A stretch of 64,000 bases of DNA from Micropterus salmoides (lineage: Eukaryota; Chordata; Actinopteri; Centrarchiformes; Centrarchidae), in the NCBI RefSeq assembly GCF_014851395.1, contig NW_024043372.1, positions 18,833,665-18,897,664 of the forward strand, in the 5' to 3' direction. Every line of letters starts with the position of its first letter. Positions within the stretch are counted from its first letter, which is position 1. The position numbers were made by a program, and so were the translations under genes. Below the pieces are notes generated by a model. The model was not told the origin of the DNA and made no database searches. It saw only the letters and a program-made list of their open reading frames with translations. Below, one piece after another: positions 25,749 through 38,257 of this stretch.

Positions 25749-28700
25749 TAATAGAGGGATTTTGTATTGTGGTCTTACATAAACTGGCACATTTGCATTC
25801 ATTGTGCATCAGTTGTTTTTCTGATGATATTGCAGCATTTATAACATTTTAGAGATTACATATAAATAACTTTTTCTCCTTTGTGTATTTCCTTTCATTT
25901 ATATTTAATTTATACTAATGTTAGTCTAACTTCGCTCTAACAGCTATTCTGTCTGGTGTCCCCGTTGGTGTCAAACTGAGGACAAAACCTGAAGTTATGA
26001 ATTTGTTCTCAGACTCTGGCTAATCCAACTGAACCTTGAGCCCACGATGGTGCTCTTTGAGGAGGCTGTGTTGGATTAACTAGTGTACAACTGACAGTAG
26101 ATAATCCTCCCGGGTTACAGAAACATTTATTATCTAGGCCATAATGGATTCCACATTTTTTGAGCCACAATGATAACGATTATAAATGCTTGATGGACTG
26201 TCCTACATCTGTCCAATGTCTATATCTATAAGGTAGCCAGCATGAAGGATGATGTGATGTTTTTATAGTTTTACACAGATTGCTTATCATTAAGCACCAG
26301 TCCCTTACTATTCCAGCTTGGCAGGTCAGCCCCACTGTGATTATTCATCAGCCAGCATAGATCATCATTCCAGTCATATTAGGTGATGCAGAACAACACA
26401 ACCCCATAGTGACTCCAAGGTCAGGCATCATCCCATTACCTTGTTTTCCCTAATGGTATTGTTATGAATGAGGTAGTTTCTACTCTCTTGAGCCCTTCAG
26501 CTCTTTTGGTGTCAGCACAATAACATAGCCGAGTTTAATCACAGAGTTGAGCACTGCAATGCTGATAAAAATTTGTGCAAGTGTGGTATGTTATACGGAA
26601 TTGTAATGGTACTCATTCAAAACTACCCCTGTCTGCAAAAATGTTATGCCTCCCTAGCAACGCGCACAAATTTCTCCTTTCAGATGACATGTCAGAGTGT
26701 AGTTTTGTACTATACAGTTGTACCATTTTCTTCAGACAAAATTGAAATAGCAATTTAATTGCATTGACTTGTTAGGGCTATGTGAAATGGATAAAGACCT
26801 CTGTCATTGTATGTGTAGTTTTATCAAAATACACTTGTGATATTTTCTGTAAAATCAATTGAGAAACTGTTTAGGGACTGTATGAAAATAATTATGGAGG
26901 AGAGAGGGTCAGGAAAGGTTGAGGGCATGTCTTCTTTCTTTTGGCTGAAGGTAGGGAGTTTTTTCTCATCCTAAATCTATGTTTTATTTCAGCCATCCCA
27001 ACATAGTTAATAGTTACATAAATACATGGACAATACATACATGTATAACACCAAAAAGACAAATTTCATTTCACACAAAGGTACACTTTGCCATATGTAG
27101 TTCATTTTTATTAATGTGCACATTGGTAGTGCACAGTAGAAGTTCTATTAAGATATTAATGGGCGGGTGTTTCAGTTTTTTAAAGTCAAGAGGATGGTTA
27201 AAAGGGTTAGGGTTAGGTTTGCAAAGTGAAAAAGGGAATTCCAATCTCCCATAGAAAACACTGCTCTGAACTGCTTGAAAACAGCTCCTTTCTAGTCCAG
27301 CTGCTTCCCTTTCATCCTTGTGATGACACTGGGATGAAAGCTAAATGCGCCTCATATAACGCTCGCCAAGCGGCTACTCCGACACGCCCTCAAAAACACT
27401 GGTGGAAAAACACTGAGCTGCAGCACACCTCTCCTCTCCCTTCCAAACACTAGCTACTCTCCAGGCAGTCAATGGACATAAAGTTGTTATTGTGATGTAG
27501 AGACAGAGCTCGGTTAAAACTTTATAGATGAAAGATACTTTTGTTACAGATTAATAACTCACCACTCTGAAACTCTTGCTCCATTCTATGTTTCCAAGCT
27601 GGTCGGCAGCATGTAGCCTACAGATGAATCGAAGCTGTTTACCGGGTTCTAGCTGACCCGCCCTTCTCTGCTTCTGATTGGCTAATAGTCCTTAACTAGA
27701 AACTGTGCATGTGCAACTCAACAACAAAGATCATTTAGAGACGGCAAGATGTATCACTCCATAGCTAAAACAAAGACTTCAACGAAGGGTGAAAAGAGGA
27801 GCTGCAGCATTGTGCGGTATGAAAAAAAATATGGTGTTGTAAACCTGTTCTGGTACAACCCCTAAATAAGACTTGAAAATGAGCATAATACCACCTCTTT
27901 AATAACCCAGAGGTTTTTTTAATAAAGTAAAACATGGATTGTACCCAATTTGTACAATGCTGTGGACCAATACATCAGTCAGATGTATAAATGTTCAGTC
28001 CCCCTCACCATCCCAATAATATTATTAACAGTCCCTTATGGAATTAAATAACTGATAAACTTTGATCACATTTATGCAAAAATCCACAACTGCCATAAAA
28101 CTGTTCTGTCATCTGCATTACCCACAATAGCCTAATACATCCAGAGATGTTAAATGCAAAGCAACCCCTTATAAATGAGACGGTAAAATGTATATCATCA
28201 CGGATTAATATATTTCCCTTTCACCCACCCGTAAGTCCTGTAATAAAAATGCTGCAGTTAGTGTTCGACAACACCGAACAGGACTTGCTATGGTTTGTGA
28301 GTGCTTCTCGGCATACTCCACATCTCTACATGTTGCTTTTTAAAATCCTTCCTTCATTTTGTCCTTTCACACAAAAATCATTGGAGCGAGAGAGATGCAA
28401 CAAAACCGTGGACTACTAAGCTGAACAACACCGGCAGTAACACCGGTAACCCTGGACACTCATCTTCCTCAAGCAATTTCTCCTCATTGATGTAATGGAT
28501 GTGTCCCTGACGGGGCTTTTTTTGCACGTTTCCTCAGGGCAGGCTGCTGTTGTGCTCTTAACGGCAGCACACAGCCTCCAGAGGCTATAGATCACAGCAG
28601 CCTTGGAGCAGCCTTTCAGGCCTAATGTTCTGTGAGCACCGGGAGTATTGATTCACTGTGTCACGTATGATTATAAACACAGATTAATAGACAGTAAGTT

Positions 28701-31621
28701 TTCAGCTCCAGGCAAGGAAAAATGTTAGATGAATGATATTTTTCTGCAGTGTTTTGGCTCCATGTTTTGGTTGTATAATAGAGATATGACAGCTCAAACT
28801 TCGATATATATAGAATATAGTTAGTTGCGCTTTCAATCTGTCCCCGAGGAGAAATCTATCTGTTGCTTTTCCTATGGAGTAAAGACCAAGTCAACTTTCC
28901 CCAAAGTATTTCACTGCTGTTGTTAAATAATTATGTGGCATTTTTACAGCCTATGTTAATGAAGGCTTCAATTTGTCATTTTCCAGTTTAACACAATATT
29001 TTCATTGCAATTTTCCGTTGTCATAAAGTAGATGTAATTCCAGTTCATTGTTGCCATATGTGTCTAAGGCTGTTAATGATACCTACCTGTGGAGATGTGT
29101 AGTGCTGTGGGAGTGTGCCTTGTCAGCATTCTGTACGCTGGGATTTGGATGAGCTTATGTGTCTTGTGTCTGATAATACCCGAAGCGACCTTTGAGCGTT
29201 GGGGTCAGGGATGAGCAATCTCCCTTGTGAAATATTCAAACACTAAATATTGTCAAGCGAGCTCAATCCCGTTGTCTTATAGAACCAGGCGAGGCTTTCT
29301 GGCTCAGTCTTGTGCCGAAGGTTAGAAACCCAAAAGGCATCACATCATTTAGCTTTTTTAATTCGTTCACTGTCGGCGCTACTGTGAAATTCCATTTAGA
29401 TAGTGTTTCAAATTCTTCTCACATTATGTTGTGTCAATTTAAATGCATGAGAGGATATAATAGAAATTTGAACATTATGGTTTTTGTCTTCCTAGTGAGG
29501 AATAATTACTGTGCACCACAGAAAATGGTTAAATTCTTCAGGGCTTTACATTTTAGGATTATGACATTTTCCCCGTAAAACATCTTAACTCATCTTTTTG
29601 CCCCAGTGTTGCTTAAGCTTTTCCTCATACTTTTGTTCTAATACTGTCTTTTTTATCATCTCTCTCTGCTGAGTACATAAAGTAAGCAATTAACCAAAAA
29701 ATCCCCCTCAGTATCAATTCATGGGGCTTTGAATGGCTGTATTTTAATCTGCACCACAAACCCCAATCAAAACTATAGCTCTCCTCCCCTAACAAAGACC
29801 AAAAACCTTTTAGTGGTTGAGAATAGGTGGAAACACTGAACACTACAGTGGCCTTTTTGTTCTGCAAGGACTACTCTGATAGCCAATCACCTCTCAAAGT
29901 TAGCCTGCTCTTTTAAACGCAATTCATGGCTTGATAATTACAGTGTGTTTCCAGCCATTGTAAATTATTGTTAGTGGTATCTATACAGGTTTTTTCTCAG
30001 TCTCTCAGAATGATACACAGCACACATAGCCATGTTATTGCGCTCAGCAGGACTGCGTTTCAGGGCGCTATGACTCCACAGTAGCGTGGTGATGTGACTT
30101 TCCGGCACGATGACTGATACAGGAATGAATATGTCTGCTGCCTGCATGACGGATTGAATGCCAGTGTAATTAAAGGTTGGCGGAGGGTGGGCAATGATGA
30201 GCTGTCTGCACACCAATGATAGTTGCCTCCTATGTCTGCTTGTATACCGTCTCTGACTCCCACTGAGTGTTTCTCACCTCTCTACATCATGTCTCATACA
30301 TGTCATCTGCAACCCTCAGCTAAGTGTTAATAGTTAGGGAGGGCAGATGTGTCAGACGTTTGAATACCCTCTATGACTTCCTGCCATACCTTGGGTTGTT
30401 TCTGCAGTCACATACTCTTAATGTATTCTCATTAATAACTAGTGGGTGTTTTCCCTTGTGATGCTGTTAAGGCTGTGTTTTTCCCCTGTCTTTTTCATTT
30501 TTAAAGGATTTATAATAACACTTCCCAGTCCAACTGAAATAAAAATGCATATCTTTTTGCTACATTAATATTTATCTACTCTGCTCTAAATAAAAGTGCA
30601 ACATAGTTAATAAGCTAGGACAGCTTCCTCTACTTGGGGTTCTCCGTCCCCTCAAAGGTCAGCACTGTCAAGTTGGCTTGCTATTGGAAAACGGCTCCTG
30701 TCAAAGTTCACCTGAGAAAATGCACAGGCAGAACTAATAACATTAATAATTGCTTGGTTCCATTAGGTGCACCAATAAGAGTTTCCAGTGAGCCAGCATG
30801 CACAATACCAGGACCTTCTCTAAGTGGAATGCAGACATTAATGTTATTCGTATCACCTTTCCTTTTCCTGCTATGACATGTCAAAATGTCTGCAAAAGGT
30901 CTATTAAAGTAGGTCTTTACTTTATCCATGAGATAAAACAATATAAGTATAGAACTAGAAAGTGGCCTACCTTATTTTTAAGGTAGGTAATTTGCTGTCG
31001 TCACAACAGATAATTTGATTGAGAGATGAACATATGAAATAACTGTAAAAGACGTTTGCAATTGTTTTGGCAACGGTTGAGATCACAGTCAGTAGCCTGT
31101 CCTCCCTGGTGTGGTCAGTTAGTTTACAGATAGCCCTGCACAGCTTGGCCTCATCATTTCCATAACCTTTAACCTGTCCCAGCAGAGGTTCAACCAGGCA
31201 GAAATGAGGTGGCAGAGCCCTCTGCTCAGCATATACCTCCCTAGAACACATTCACATACTTTACAGCCTCAACACAGACGCAATGACAGGGTGTTTTCAC
31301 CTTGAAATACAATGGACCCTGGCTAATCAAAAACCCCTTGGGAATGGGAGGTTATTTAAACCAGTGAAACAGTGAGATGGCTGAAGTATGTTGAAGTAAC
31401 GAGGTATAGACACACATATCCAAACACATTGTAATAACAATTAAGGTACATTGTTAATTTCTTTTTTTCAACTGCTCATTTAAGAGTGGTGAAATTTTAA
31501 ACAACGGCTCCCCAAACCAGGCCATATGTTACAGCCATAAATGTATGTATTGACACATTTATACAAACTGTAGACACACTGGAATAGATTGTCTGTGAAT
31601 TAGCCTCACAGCCAGCAGCTT

Positions 31622-31625
<4 letters not shown>

Positions 31626-31682
<57 letters not shown>
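31626..31682. repeat. (CT)28 microsatellite
   Basis: An uninterrupted run of 57 bp of CT. It is 1.3 kb upstream of the candidate exon at 33,019. Confidence 0.98.
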
Positions 31683-31686
<4 letters not shown>

Positions 31687-33018
31687 TTGTTGGTGCTAAG
31701 TAAAGCAACCTTAGAGCGATCTAGAATGAGCCTGCCTGCTGTCCAATCGCCAAATTAAAGACAGAGGAAAAGGTCAGCTTAATAACACCTAAACCGTTAT
31801 CGACAGGTCAGGACGATGAAGGAGGGGAGAAGGGTGCGGAAGGTCATTGATCTTGATAAATACCATACGGTCTTGAAATTGAATCTTTCAAAATATGCAT
31901 ATTAGGAGGGAAGCTGAGATCATCCTTAAGGAAGAATGGTTGTGCAGATGGTATTGTTCTGAAGGCACCTGAGGGTGGATGCCAACTGCTGTACTCATTG
32001 ACGAGGTTAATGGTTAAACAAGTAAACACGTTTAGTTTCAACACTCCATTTGTACGTACGCAGGAGATGCTGTCACGCCTTTATCTGGTATGAAATCCAA
32101 CATTTATAGCCTCAGAAGGATGTATAAGATCAGCAGAATCACTTTTAGTTTGAAGCTTTCAGATCAAAAATGGGATCTGAAGCCCTCTTAAAGAGGAAAT
32201 AATTTCTGTTGTAATGCTATGTTATCTGCTCTACAGAACCACTCTCTGGTACAATGAGGATATGGGTGCCTCCAATAATAATAATAATGGTAATTTTTAT
32301 AGAATTTCATGCTTTACACATGGAGGTGAAACATTTACAAAAGGAGCTGGAGGAAGAGCAGTGGAAAAGGGACCTTGATGATTTTAAAAGAGATATTTGC
32401 TCTTTCTTCTTCTTGAACTCTGTAGAGAAGTTACTGAGTGAGAAGAGAAAAAAAAGTTGAGTAGATGAGCCTCAGTCACTGGAGCTCACAGACGTCCTTG
32501 ATCATCGTCATTAGCTGAATGTATAGAGCACAAAAATGGGTCAGAGGAGATAATGGAATCACATAAATGGATGGATTTTATTTGAGAGGCGAAGAAAAGG
32601 GGAAAAGGTGTGAAAGATTAAAAAGCAACTGATCTAAAATAAGGTGTAAAGGAGTAAAACATTAGCCAAGAATTGTAAAATAATGGAACAGGTATGCATC
32701 ATTATTAATACAATGTCATTGTGCATTTATTATTTTATTATTGCTTTGAAGTGCAGATCACAACTGCCGTGATTTGTAGGAGAGATTCTTATTTGCAACG
32801 TGTCTGAAAGTTTGGGAGTGCAAGCCGAATTGACATCGTGTCAGGAGGAATCACCTGGCAGGCCTGCTATATCTACGCAGCAGTAAACACACAGTATGAC
32901 CCCAACATATTAGATCAACGTGGCTGTGTGAATACGAATAAGAAGTTTTGATGACAGAATAAACATTTGATTCATCTGATCTGAAATGACATTCATTGTA
33001 AATTTCTTTTCCCTGCAG

Positions 33019-33126
33019 ATCCATCAGTGCACCACAGACAGAAGACAGTGGTGACGGACATGTGCTACCCGACAGAGATATCCAGCCTGATGGACTTTGG
33101 CACTCCAGACTGCTCGCTAGGCAAAG
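33019..33126 (+). CDS. kazn: candidate upstream kazrin exon (36 codons' worth, phase 1-1)
   Basis: A pyrimidine-rich stretch ending TTTTCCCTGCAG precedes a 108-nt open segment that ends AAAG before a good donor, GTACGG. The frame that leaves one base at the end, as the exon at 48,524 requires, is open throughout and also starts after one borrowed base. So the exon could be a skippable cassette, or coding could begin at its own ATG at 33,060-33,062 (MCYPTEISSLMDFGT…), 22 codons plus one base. No residue in it matches kazrin that I can recall. It could instead be a chance splice-like segment, or an exon of an unrecognised transcript. The phase match is seen; the link to kazn is inferred. Confidence 0.4.
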
Positions 33127-35559
33127 GTACGGCTTTACTCGAAAATACAAGGTGTTGCCTTGGTGACAGCAGGAAGTGTGCACCGTGATTTATCCTGGCA
33201 GTTAAAAGACACAGAGCTGTCAGCTTGACTGGGAGGTTGACAATGGAGCAAAGGCCTGTGCAGGCTAAGAGTATGAGAACAATCAGATAACAGCGCTTGG
33301 TACCCGGCCTCAAGGGCCTTACAGTTCCCTGCAGGCTTTGATTTATCACAGCTAAATAACATGTTTTGTCACCCAATACAGACTGCAGAGGCACAAGACA
33401 GTGAGCCTTCATAAACGTCTTACCAGAGAAAATCCATTTACTTTTCAAATTGTTTAAATCTGAATGCAGTGATATTGACACTTACCACACTGGAGTTGTA
33501 TTGTAATGTGCAATTGTTGCATCGCAGCAAGGCCACTTATTTTCTCCAATCACTGTCATCAGTTTGTTTTGTAGAGAGGCCTGTCTGGCTCAGGATAATA
33601 GTCTCTCTGAGTGGTAATCAAACTGACCACTCTGTAACAATACGCACCACAAAGGGTATTGATCATAAAGTCTATTGATCGCATGTACATTGTTGCTTAA
33701 TCTATAAACCTTGTGTCCGTTTATTGTTTTCATCTTAAAGACTGCTATTATTCCCTACTGTTCTCACACTGATGCCAAACCAGAGAGTCTGCGTTGTAAT
33801 TGTATATCCTATCTTTTCATCCAATCTAGCCACTTGAAGCAGTGCGTTCTCAGCAGCTATTATACAAGCCTCATGTCATTTCCATCAACAATGAGCGGTG
33901 ACACTGGTGACCTCAGTCACTCATTCTCCTTTTTCTCTGCCCACCACTGCTTTCACTCTCTCTCCTGCTCATTTTCCCCCACCTCCTTTTCTCTCTCTCT
34001 CAATGCTAGCTAATATTTTAATGCCGCTCCTTTTCGGCTCTCTATCAATGCTCCCCAGCACTGATAATGCAGACTGACAGGTCAGCCGTGTGCAGTTGAG
34101 AGAAGAGAGAGCAGTACAGTGGAGGAGAGCAGAGGGTAGAAAAAGAAGGCTTTTAGGATTTCTTTTGGCTTTAATGTGAGCAAAGCAAATGAATGACATA
34201 GTGATACAGGGAGTTAAGCCGAAGAATAAGGACACTGAAGGGTGGAACATTTCACACTGAAGAAGTGTCAGGATAAAAGCAATGCGAGTGAATAAGATTT
34301 AGTGTAGCTGAGAGGCAGGCTACAGCATGACCTTGAAATAATGAAGTGCTACATATGGTCAATTTTCTCTTCAGACAAGTAAAAAGCAGCTATTCAGACA
34401 GGTTTAAATTTGATCTAAATGGGTATAATTAGCATATGTAAATGTTCTAATAATTTAGTTTTATGATATATTATAGCTGTAATACTACAGTAATGGATGG
34501 AGCAGAAAAAACATGCACTTATAATACGCGTTACACCTTCTAATGATGTGTTAATTGTATTCGCTATGGAGGAGTTGTCGTTTCAATCTTTTCTCTCCAC
34601 TCTGATCAGTCAGAGAGAAATGAGCCTGGCAGAAATCCTTGAGCTGTCACCGTGTGATTGACAGATCCATTGCCTCATGTGACAAGTATCTGGTTAGAGC
34701 ACATCTGATCTTTGGACGGAGCTAAAATGCTGAGCATCAACCTCTGACAGGCAGGACAAATGGCACTCTTGCTCTGGACTGCTGTCACATTTTTAAATGC
34801 AAGAGGTTGAACTCGTCCTTCTCTTACACACACACACACACAAAAACACTCGCGCACACATTTTGCTTACACTTGTGCTTTAGTATGCCAGTTATGTTAC
34901 TCAAGTGCTCATAAAGCAAAAAAATCCATTATAAGTTTATAACCAGCCAGGCTGAATTAATTCAGTCACAGTCCTATCTGTTTTCCTCATATTGCCTGTA
35001 CCTGCCTTAGAGTTTCAGGCCTAAAGAGCGCTGTCAGGCAAACTGGACCAGCCATAACCTTATTTACTCTGTAACTGTGTCTGCAAACATCCAAATTCCC
35101 ATCTAACATGACATAGACCGTCCTTACTCAGCACTAGGCTGAAGCCCATGCAAAAATCCCTGGAGGGTTAAAGATAACATGGGAGAGGTTTTATTAATAA
35201 TCCAATCTCAGTGTGTACAGCTAGGGCAGTTTGGTCAGAAGCATGGACTTCGTACTATTTCATGATCCATTTTTTGAGGCGTTTATATTGAAGCTTACAC
35301 TTGCAGCATTTTTATTCAGAGTTTACATTCATACCTCCTCTGGCCAAAACACACATTCACATTCAGCAAGTGAGTAATGTAAACTCATGTTGGTTGCAAA
35401 GGCATCGTGGGCTCAGAGGGAGTGCATAGCTTTTGTACAGAGGGGACTATTGTTCTCTGTTAAGTCTGTGCGTGTAATTGTACACTCCGTCCTCTGATAG
35501 CTTCCGGCCATCAGGTGGAGTGAGAGCTCCACTGACTCACCTGGTTCATTACCTGAGGC
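33127..35559. other. non-coding intronic DNA
   Basis: No supported exon. The long minus-strand open frame at 33,065-33,481 has no recognisable feature and overlaps the candidate exon in antisense. There is a CA-rich run near 34,827 and purine/pyrimidine-rich DNA around 33,960-34,140. Confidence 0.45.
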
Positions 35560-35987
35560 CTGAGGTGCAGTTTGTATTCCCCTCCCCCTCCTCCTCGTCT
35601 GTACACTAAGGGGGGAAAGATGAAAAGCAGGAGTGGGCGTGGGGTGAAAGTTGTCCTAGCTGCTAGGGCGTGTCACCAAACAGGTACATAGAAAGTAGGA
35701 GAGAAAAAGAGGCACATACAGACAAAGAAAGACTGAAAAGGAGCAGGATATGAAGCTGAGTGGCTCTCAGGGGACGACTTCCTAGTAACCTGTTTGGGGT
35801 GGAGCCTCAGCAAGCAGGGCTGGGAGCGGCCGGGCTGTGGTAGCGCATTGTGTGTGTTGGTTTCAATGGTGTGCGCCCTGCTCTGTACGTATATGTGTGT
35901 GCGTTCCTTTTTTTTTTTTTTCACCTGCTATGAGAGCTCACACCACAGTTGACAGTGGAGCCGAGGGGAGCCTGTGCAGAGGAGGAC
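35560..35987 (+). promoter_or_regulatory. candidate internal promoter and 5' untranslated region
   Basis: This stretch is richer in G, C and CpG than its surroundings. It contains C-rich CCTCCCCCTCCTCCTCG, a GGGCGTGGGG box at 35,635-35,644 (KLF/Egr/Sp1-like), GGGCGTGTC near 35,665 and GGAGCGGCCGGG at about 35,823-35,834. No TATA box is seen. An upstream ATG at 35,930 opens a 30-codon frame that overlaps the proposed kazrin start out of frame, which could dampen translation. An in-frame stop lies at 35,931-35,933. The call rests on composition and on the first-exon-like sequence that follows. Confidence 0.4.
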
Positions 35988-36018
35988 ATGAGGTCCGAGA
36001 AGGAGGAGGGGAAGGCCG
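35988..36018 (+). CDS. kazn: candidate alternative first coding exon of kazrin
   Basis: ATG at 35,988 has a purine at -3 and opens MRSEKEEGKA plus one base, followed directly by the strong donor GTGAGTG. The single leftover G joins the TG at 48,524 to make the Val of the conserved VLLREEV segment, so the splice is in frame. From memory, mammalian kazrin has several alternative first exons that join at this same point, each with its own N-terminus, which fits this arrangement. The decapeptide itself is not one I recognise. The first intron would be 12.5 kb. Without transcript evidence this stays a candidate. Confidence 0.5.
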
Positions 36019-36164
36019 GTGAGTGATAGAGAAGGAGATGGTGCTTGTGAGTGTTGGAGCAATAGTGTAGGCCATAAAAATGGCTTGAGACTAAGGTGTG
36101 TGAGAAGGTTCAAGTTCAAATTATGTATGTAATTGCATGAAGTAATTTGTGATACATATGCAGT

Positions 36165-36858
36165 GGTGGCTGAAGCAGTACTTTACGTTTTATACCACTG
36201 TACACCTCTACCATAGTACATTTTAGAGGGAAATCTTGTACTTTTTACTCAAATTATATAATCAGTTAATGAAATAAAGAAGTAGGGCTGCAACTAATGC
36301 TTGCATTTATTAGGGATTGATCTAACTGTCTGTAAATAGTCAGCAAATAGTGAAAAATGCATATAGCCCAAGCTAATGTCTTTAACCTGTCTTGTTTTCT
36401 CAGACAAACAGCCCAAAACTGAGAGACATTCAATTTGCTTTCATAGAAAACTAAGAAATAAGGTAGGACGAGATAACTTTTGCCTTTTTGTGTAAAAAGC
36501 CACGAAAACACTTTTTTCATGTATCAAAAAAGCTGGCAATTAGATTTCTGACAATCGGCTCTAATGTGAAGTAGTCAAAATTGGCCCAACCTCAACTAGC
36601 TCTTACAGTACATCTTAATGTATCAATAATAATACTAATAGTACAATAAAATGTTATGAGATATACAGCAATTGTCTAACACATTGAAAAAGGTCCATTC
36701 TACATAATAAATATTTTTACGATGCTTTTTATGTTTATGAAGTTTATGTTGCTGAAATACTACTATTATTATTAGTATTGTGCTTTAGTAAAATTATATG
36801 TACTGGACTTTTACTTTTAATGTAATATTTTTACATGGTGTTACTTTTCACCATGATG
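36165..36858. repeat. interspersed repeats (family B fragments and family A copy 4)
   Basis: 36,171-36,250 and 36,720-36,858 carry TACTTTTTACT/CTTTTACTTTTAATG-type sequence of the family B style. Between them, 36,278-36,600 is family A in reverse orientation, starting GGGCTGCAACTAATG and containing CTTGTTTTCTCAGACAAACAGCCCAAAACTGA, the complement of the family core. So an older repeat was entered by family A, and the Tc1-like element then landed at its end. Confidence 0.55.
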
Positions 36859-38257
36859 CAGTCAAGCCCGAAATTATTCATACACCTGGCAAATTCTGAC
36901 TTAAAGTTACTTTTATTCAACCAGCAAGTTGTTTCTTGATTAGAAATGACACAGGCGTCTCCCAGAAGATAATAAGACGATGTACAAGAGGCATCATTGT
37001 GGAAAAAATTTTAAATTTTAAACTTATTTACATTTGAACAAAAAGTGGCATGTCCAAGATTATTCATACCCATCTCAATAATCAATCAAAAAGCCTTTAT
37101 TGGCTATCACCCTGATCTTTAGCTCCCTCCACAGATGCTCAATGAGATTTAAGTCAGGACTCTGGCTGGGCCACTGCAAAACATTAATGTTTTTGTCTAC
37201 TAACCATTTCTTCACCATTTCTTGTGTTTTGGGTCATTGTCGTGCTAAAATGTCCACTGGTCCCCAAGGCCAAATTTCTCTGCAGACTGCCTGATGTTTT
37301 GCTCCTTTTTCATGGTGCCGTTTACTGTGATTAGGTTCCCTGGTCCACTGGCTGAAAAACAACCCCAAAACATTAGGTTCCCACCACCATGTTTGACAGT
37401 GGGGGTGGTGTTCTTAGGGTTGAAGGTTTCTCCTTTTTTACGCCAAATGAAGGCTAAATCATTGTGGCCAAACAATTCAATTTTTGTTTCATCTGACCAT
37501 AAAACAGAAGACCAGAAGTCTTCTTAGTCCAGATGAGCATTTGCAAAGGCCAAGTGGGCTTTTGTGTGCCTTATCTGGAGAAGTGGTGTCCCCCTTGGTC
37601 TGTGTCCGTTGAACCCAGCGGTGTGCAGTGTCCGTTGGACTGTCTGCCCTGAGATGTTGCCACCAGCAGAGCCCAGATTCATCGGGATGGCCTTGGTGGT
37701 GATCCTTGGATTCTTTTTTACCTCTCTCACTATCCTCCTGGCCAGCACAGGTGTCACTTTTTTAAATAATACTTTGCACTGTAGCCACTGGAACTTCAAA
37801 ACATTTAGAAATGGTCTTATAGCCCTTTTCTGACTTGTGGCCAGCTACAATGCGCAGCCGCAGGTCCTCAGTGAGCTCCTTTGTCTTAGCCATGACTGTC
37901 GACAAACCAACACCAGAGAGCTTCTGATTTTCACATGATGAGTTGATTAACACAGCTGTTCCCAGTGACTCAGGGTAATTAGGATGCTTTAGACTATTTG
38001 GAATGGTATAGATCTTTGGATTTTCCCATAGACTGTGACAGTTTGCAAAGGGTACGAATAATTTTGGACATGCCACTTTTTGTTCAAATGTAAATAAAAG
38101 ATGAGTAGTTTTTCCACAATGATGCCTCTTGTACATCATCTTATTATCTTCTGGGAGACACCTGTGTCATTTCTAATCAAGAAACAACTTGCTGGTTGAA
38201 TAAAAGTAACTTTAAGTCAGAATTTGCCAGGTGTATGAATAATTTCGGGCTTGACCG
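36859..38257 (-). mobile_element. Tc1-like DNA transposon, inactive, with long IR/DR ends
   Basis: The outermost CAGTCAAGCCCGAAATTATT on the left matches the inverse of the right end, apart from one base (CGGTC). The terminal inverted repeats run about 213 bp on the left (36,859-37,071) and 208 bp on the right (38,050-38,257). Each arm holds two direct repeats of the ATTATTCATAC type, an outer and an inner one, which is the IR/DR layout of Sleeping Beauty-like Tc1 elements. A TA target site is seen at the right (38,258-38,259) and a mutated TG at the left. Length is 1,399 bp, somewhat short for the family. It encodes a broken transposase on the minus strand. Confidence 0.95.
37075..37893 (-). 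pseudogene. Tc1-like transposase, multiply broken
   Basis: Reading leftwards, the start is MAKTKELTEDLR (helix-turn-helix domain). The frame then shifts into KVTPVLARRIVREVKK, continues to a stop after AFANAHLD, resumes in WSDETKIELFGHNDLAFIW (first catalytic Asp in SDETK) and MFWGCFSASGPG, then shifts again to NDPKH (second Asp) and to WPSQSPDLNLIEHLW (Glu in the DDE position). All three acidic residues of the DDE triad are visible, but in frames interrupted by stops and shifts. About 273 codons' worth of DNA remain against roughly 340 for an intact enzyme, so there are internal deletions. It cannot make an active enzyme. Confidence 0.95.

Larger units (their letters stand above)
18206..33018. 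other. non-coding intronic DNA with microsatellites
   Basis: About 14.8 kb with no supported exon on either strand. It contains a purine-rich GAGA stretch near 20,075-20,090, short telomere-like GGGTTAGGGTTAGG at 27,204-27,217, the (TG)36 and (CT)28 microsatellites listed separately, and an 8-bp hairpin CCTACCTT/AAGGTAGG at 30,966-30,987. Open frames are short and show no domain signature. Confidence 0.5.

Noticed and set aside
25624..25809. 61-codon minus-strand frame with a long Thr-His run
   Set aside because: It is only the translation of the (TG)36 microsatellite.
27204..27217. Telomere-like GGGTTAGGGTTAGG
   Set aside because: Just over two units; such short runs are common in fish repeats and do not show an interstitial telomere or fusion point.
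32254..32460. 68-codon frame with coiled-coil-like KHLQKELEEEQWKRDLDDFK
   Set aside because: It lies in AT-rich DNA beside an ATA repeat, has no splice sites in a suitable phase, and does not match kazrin's coiled coil.
33065..33481. 138-codon minus-strand frame
   Set aside because: It is partly the antisense shadow of the candidate exon at 33,019, with no recognisable features in the remainder.
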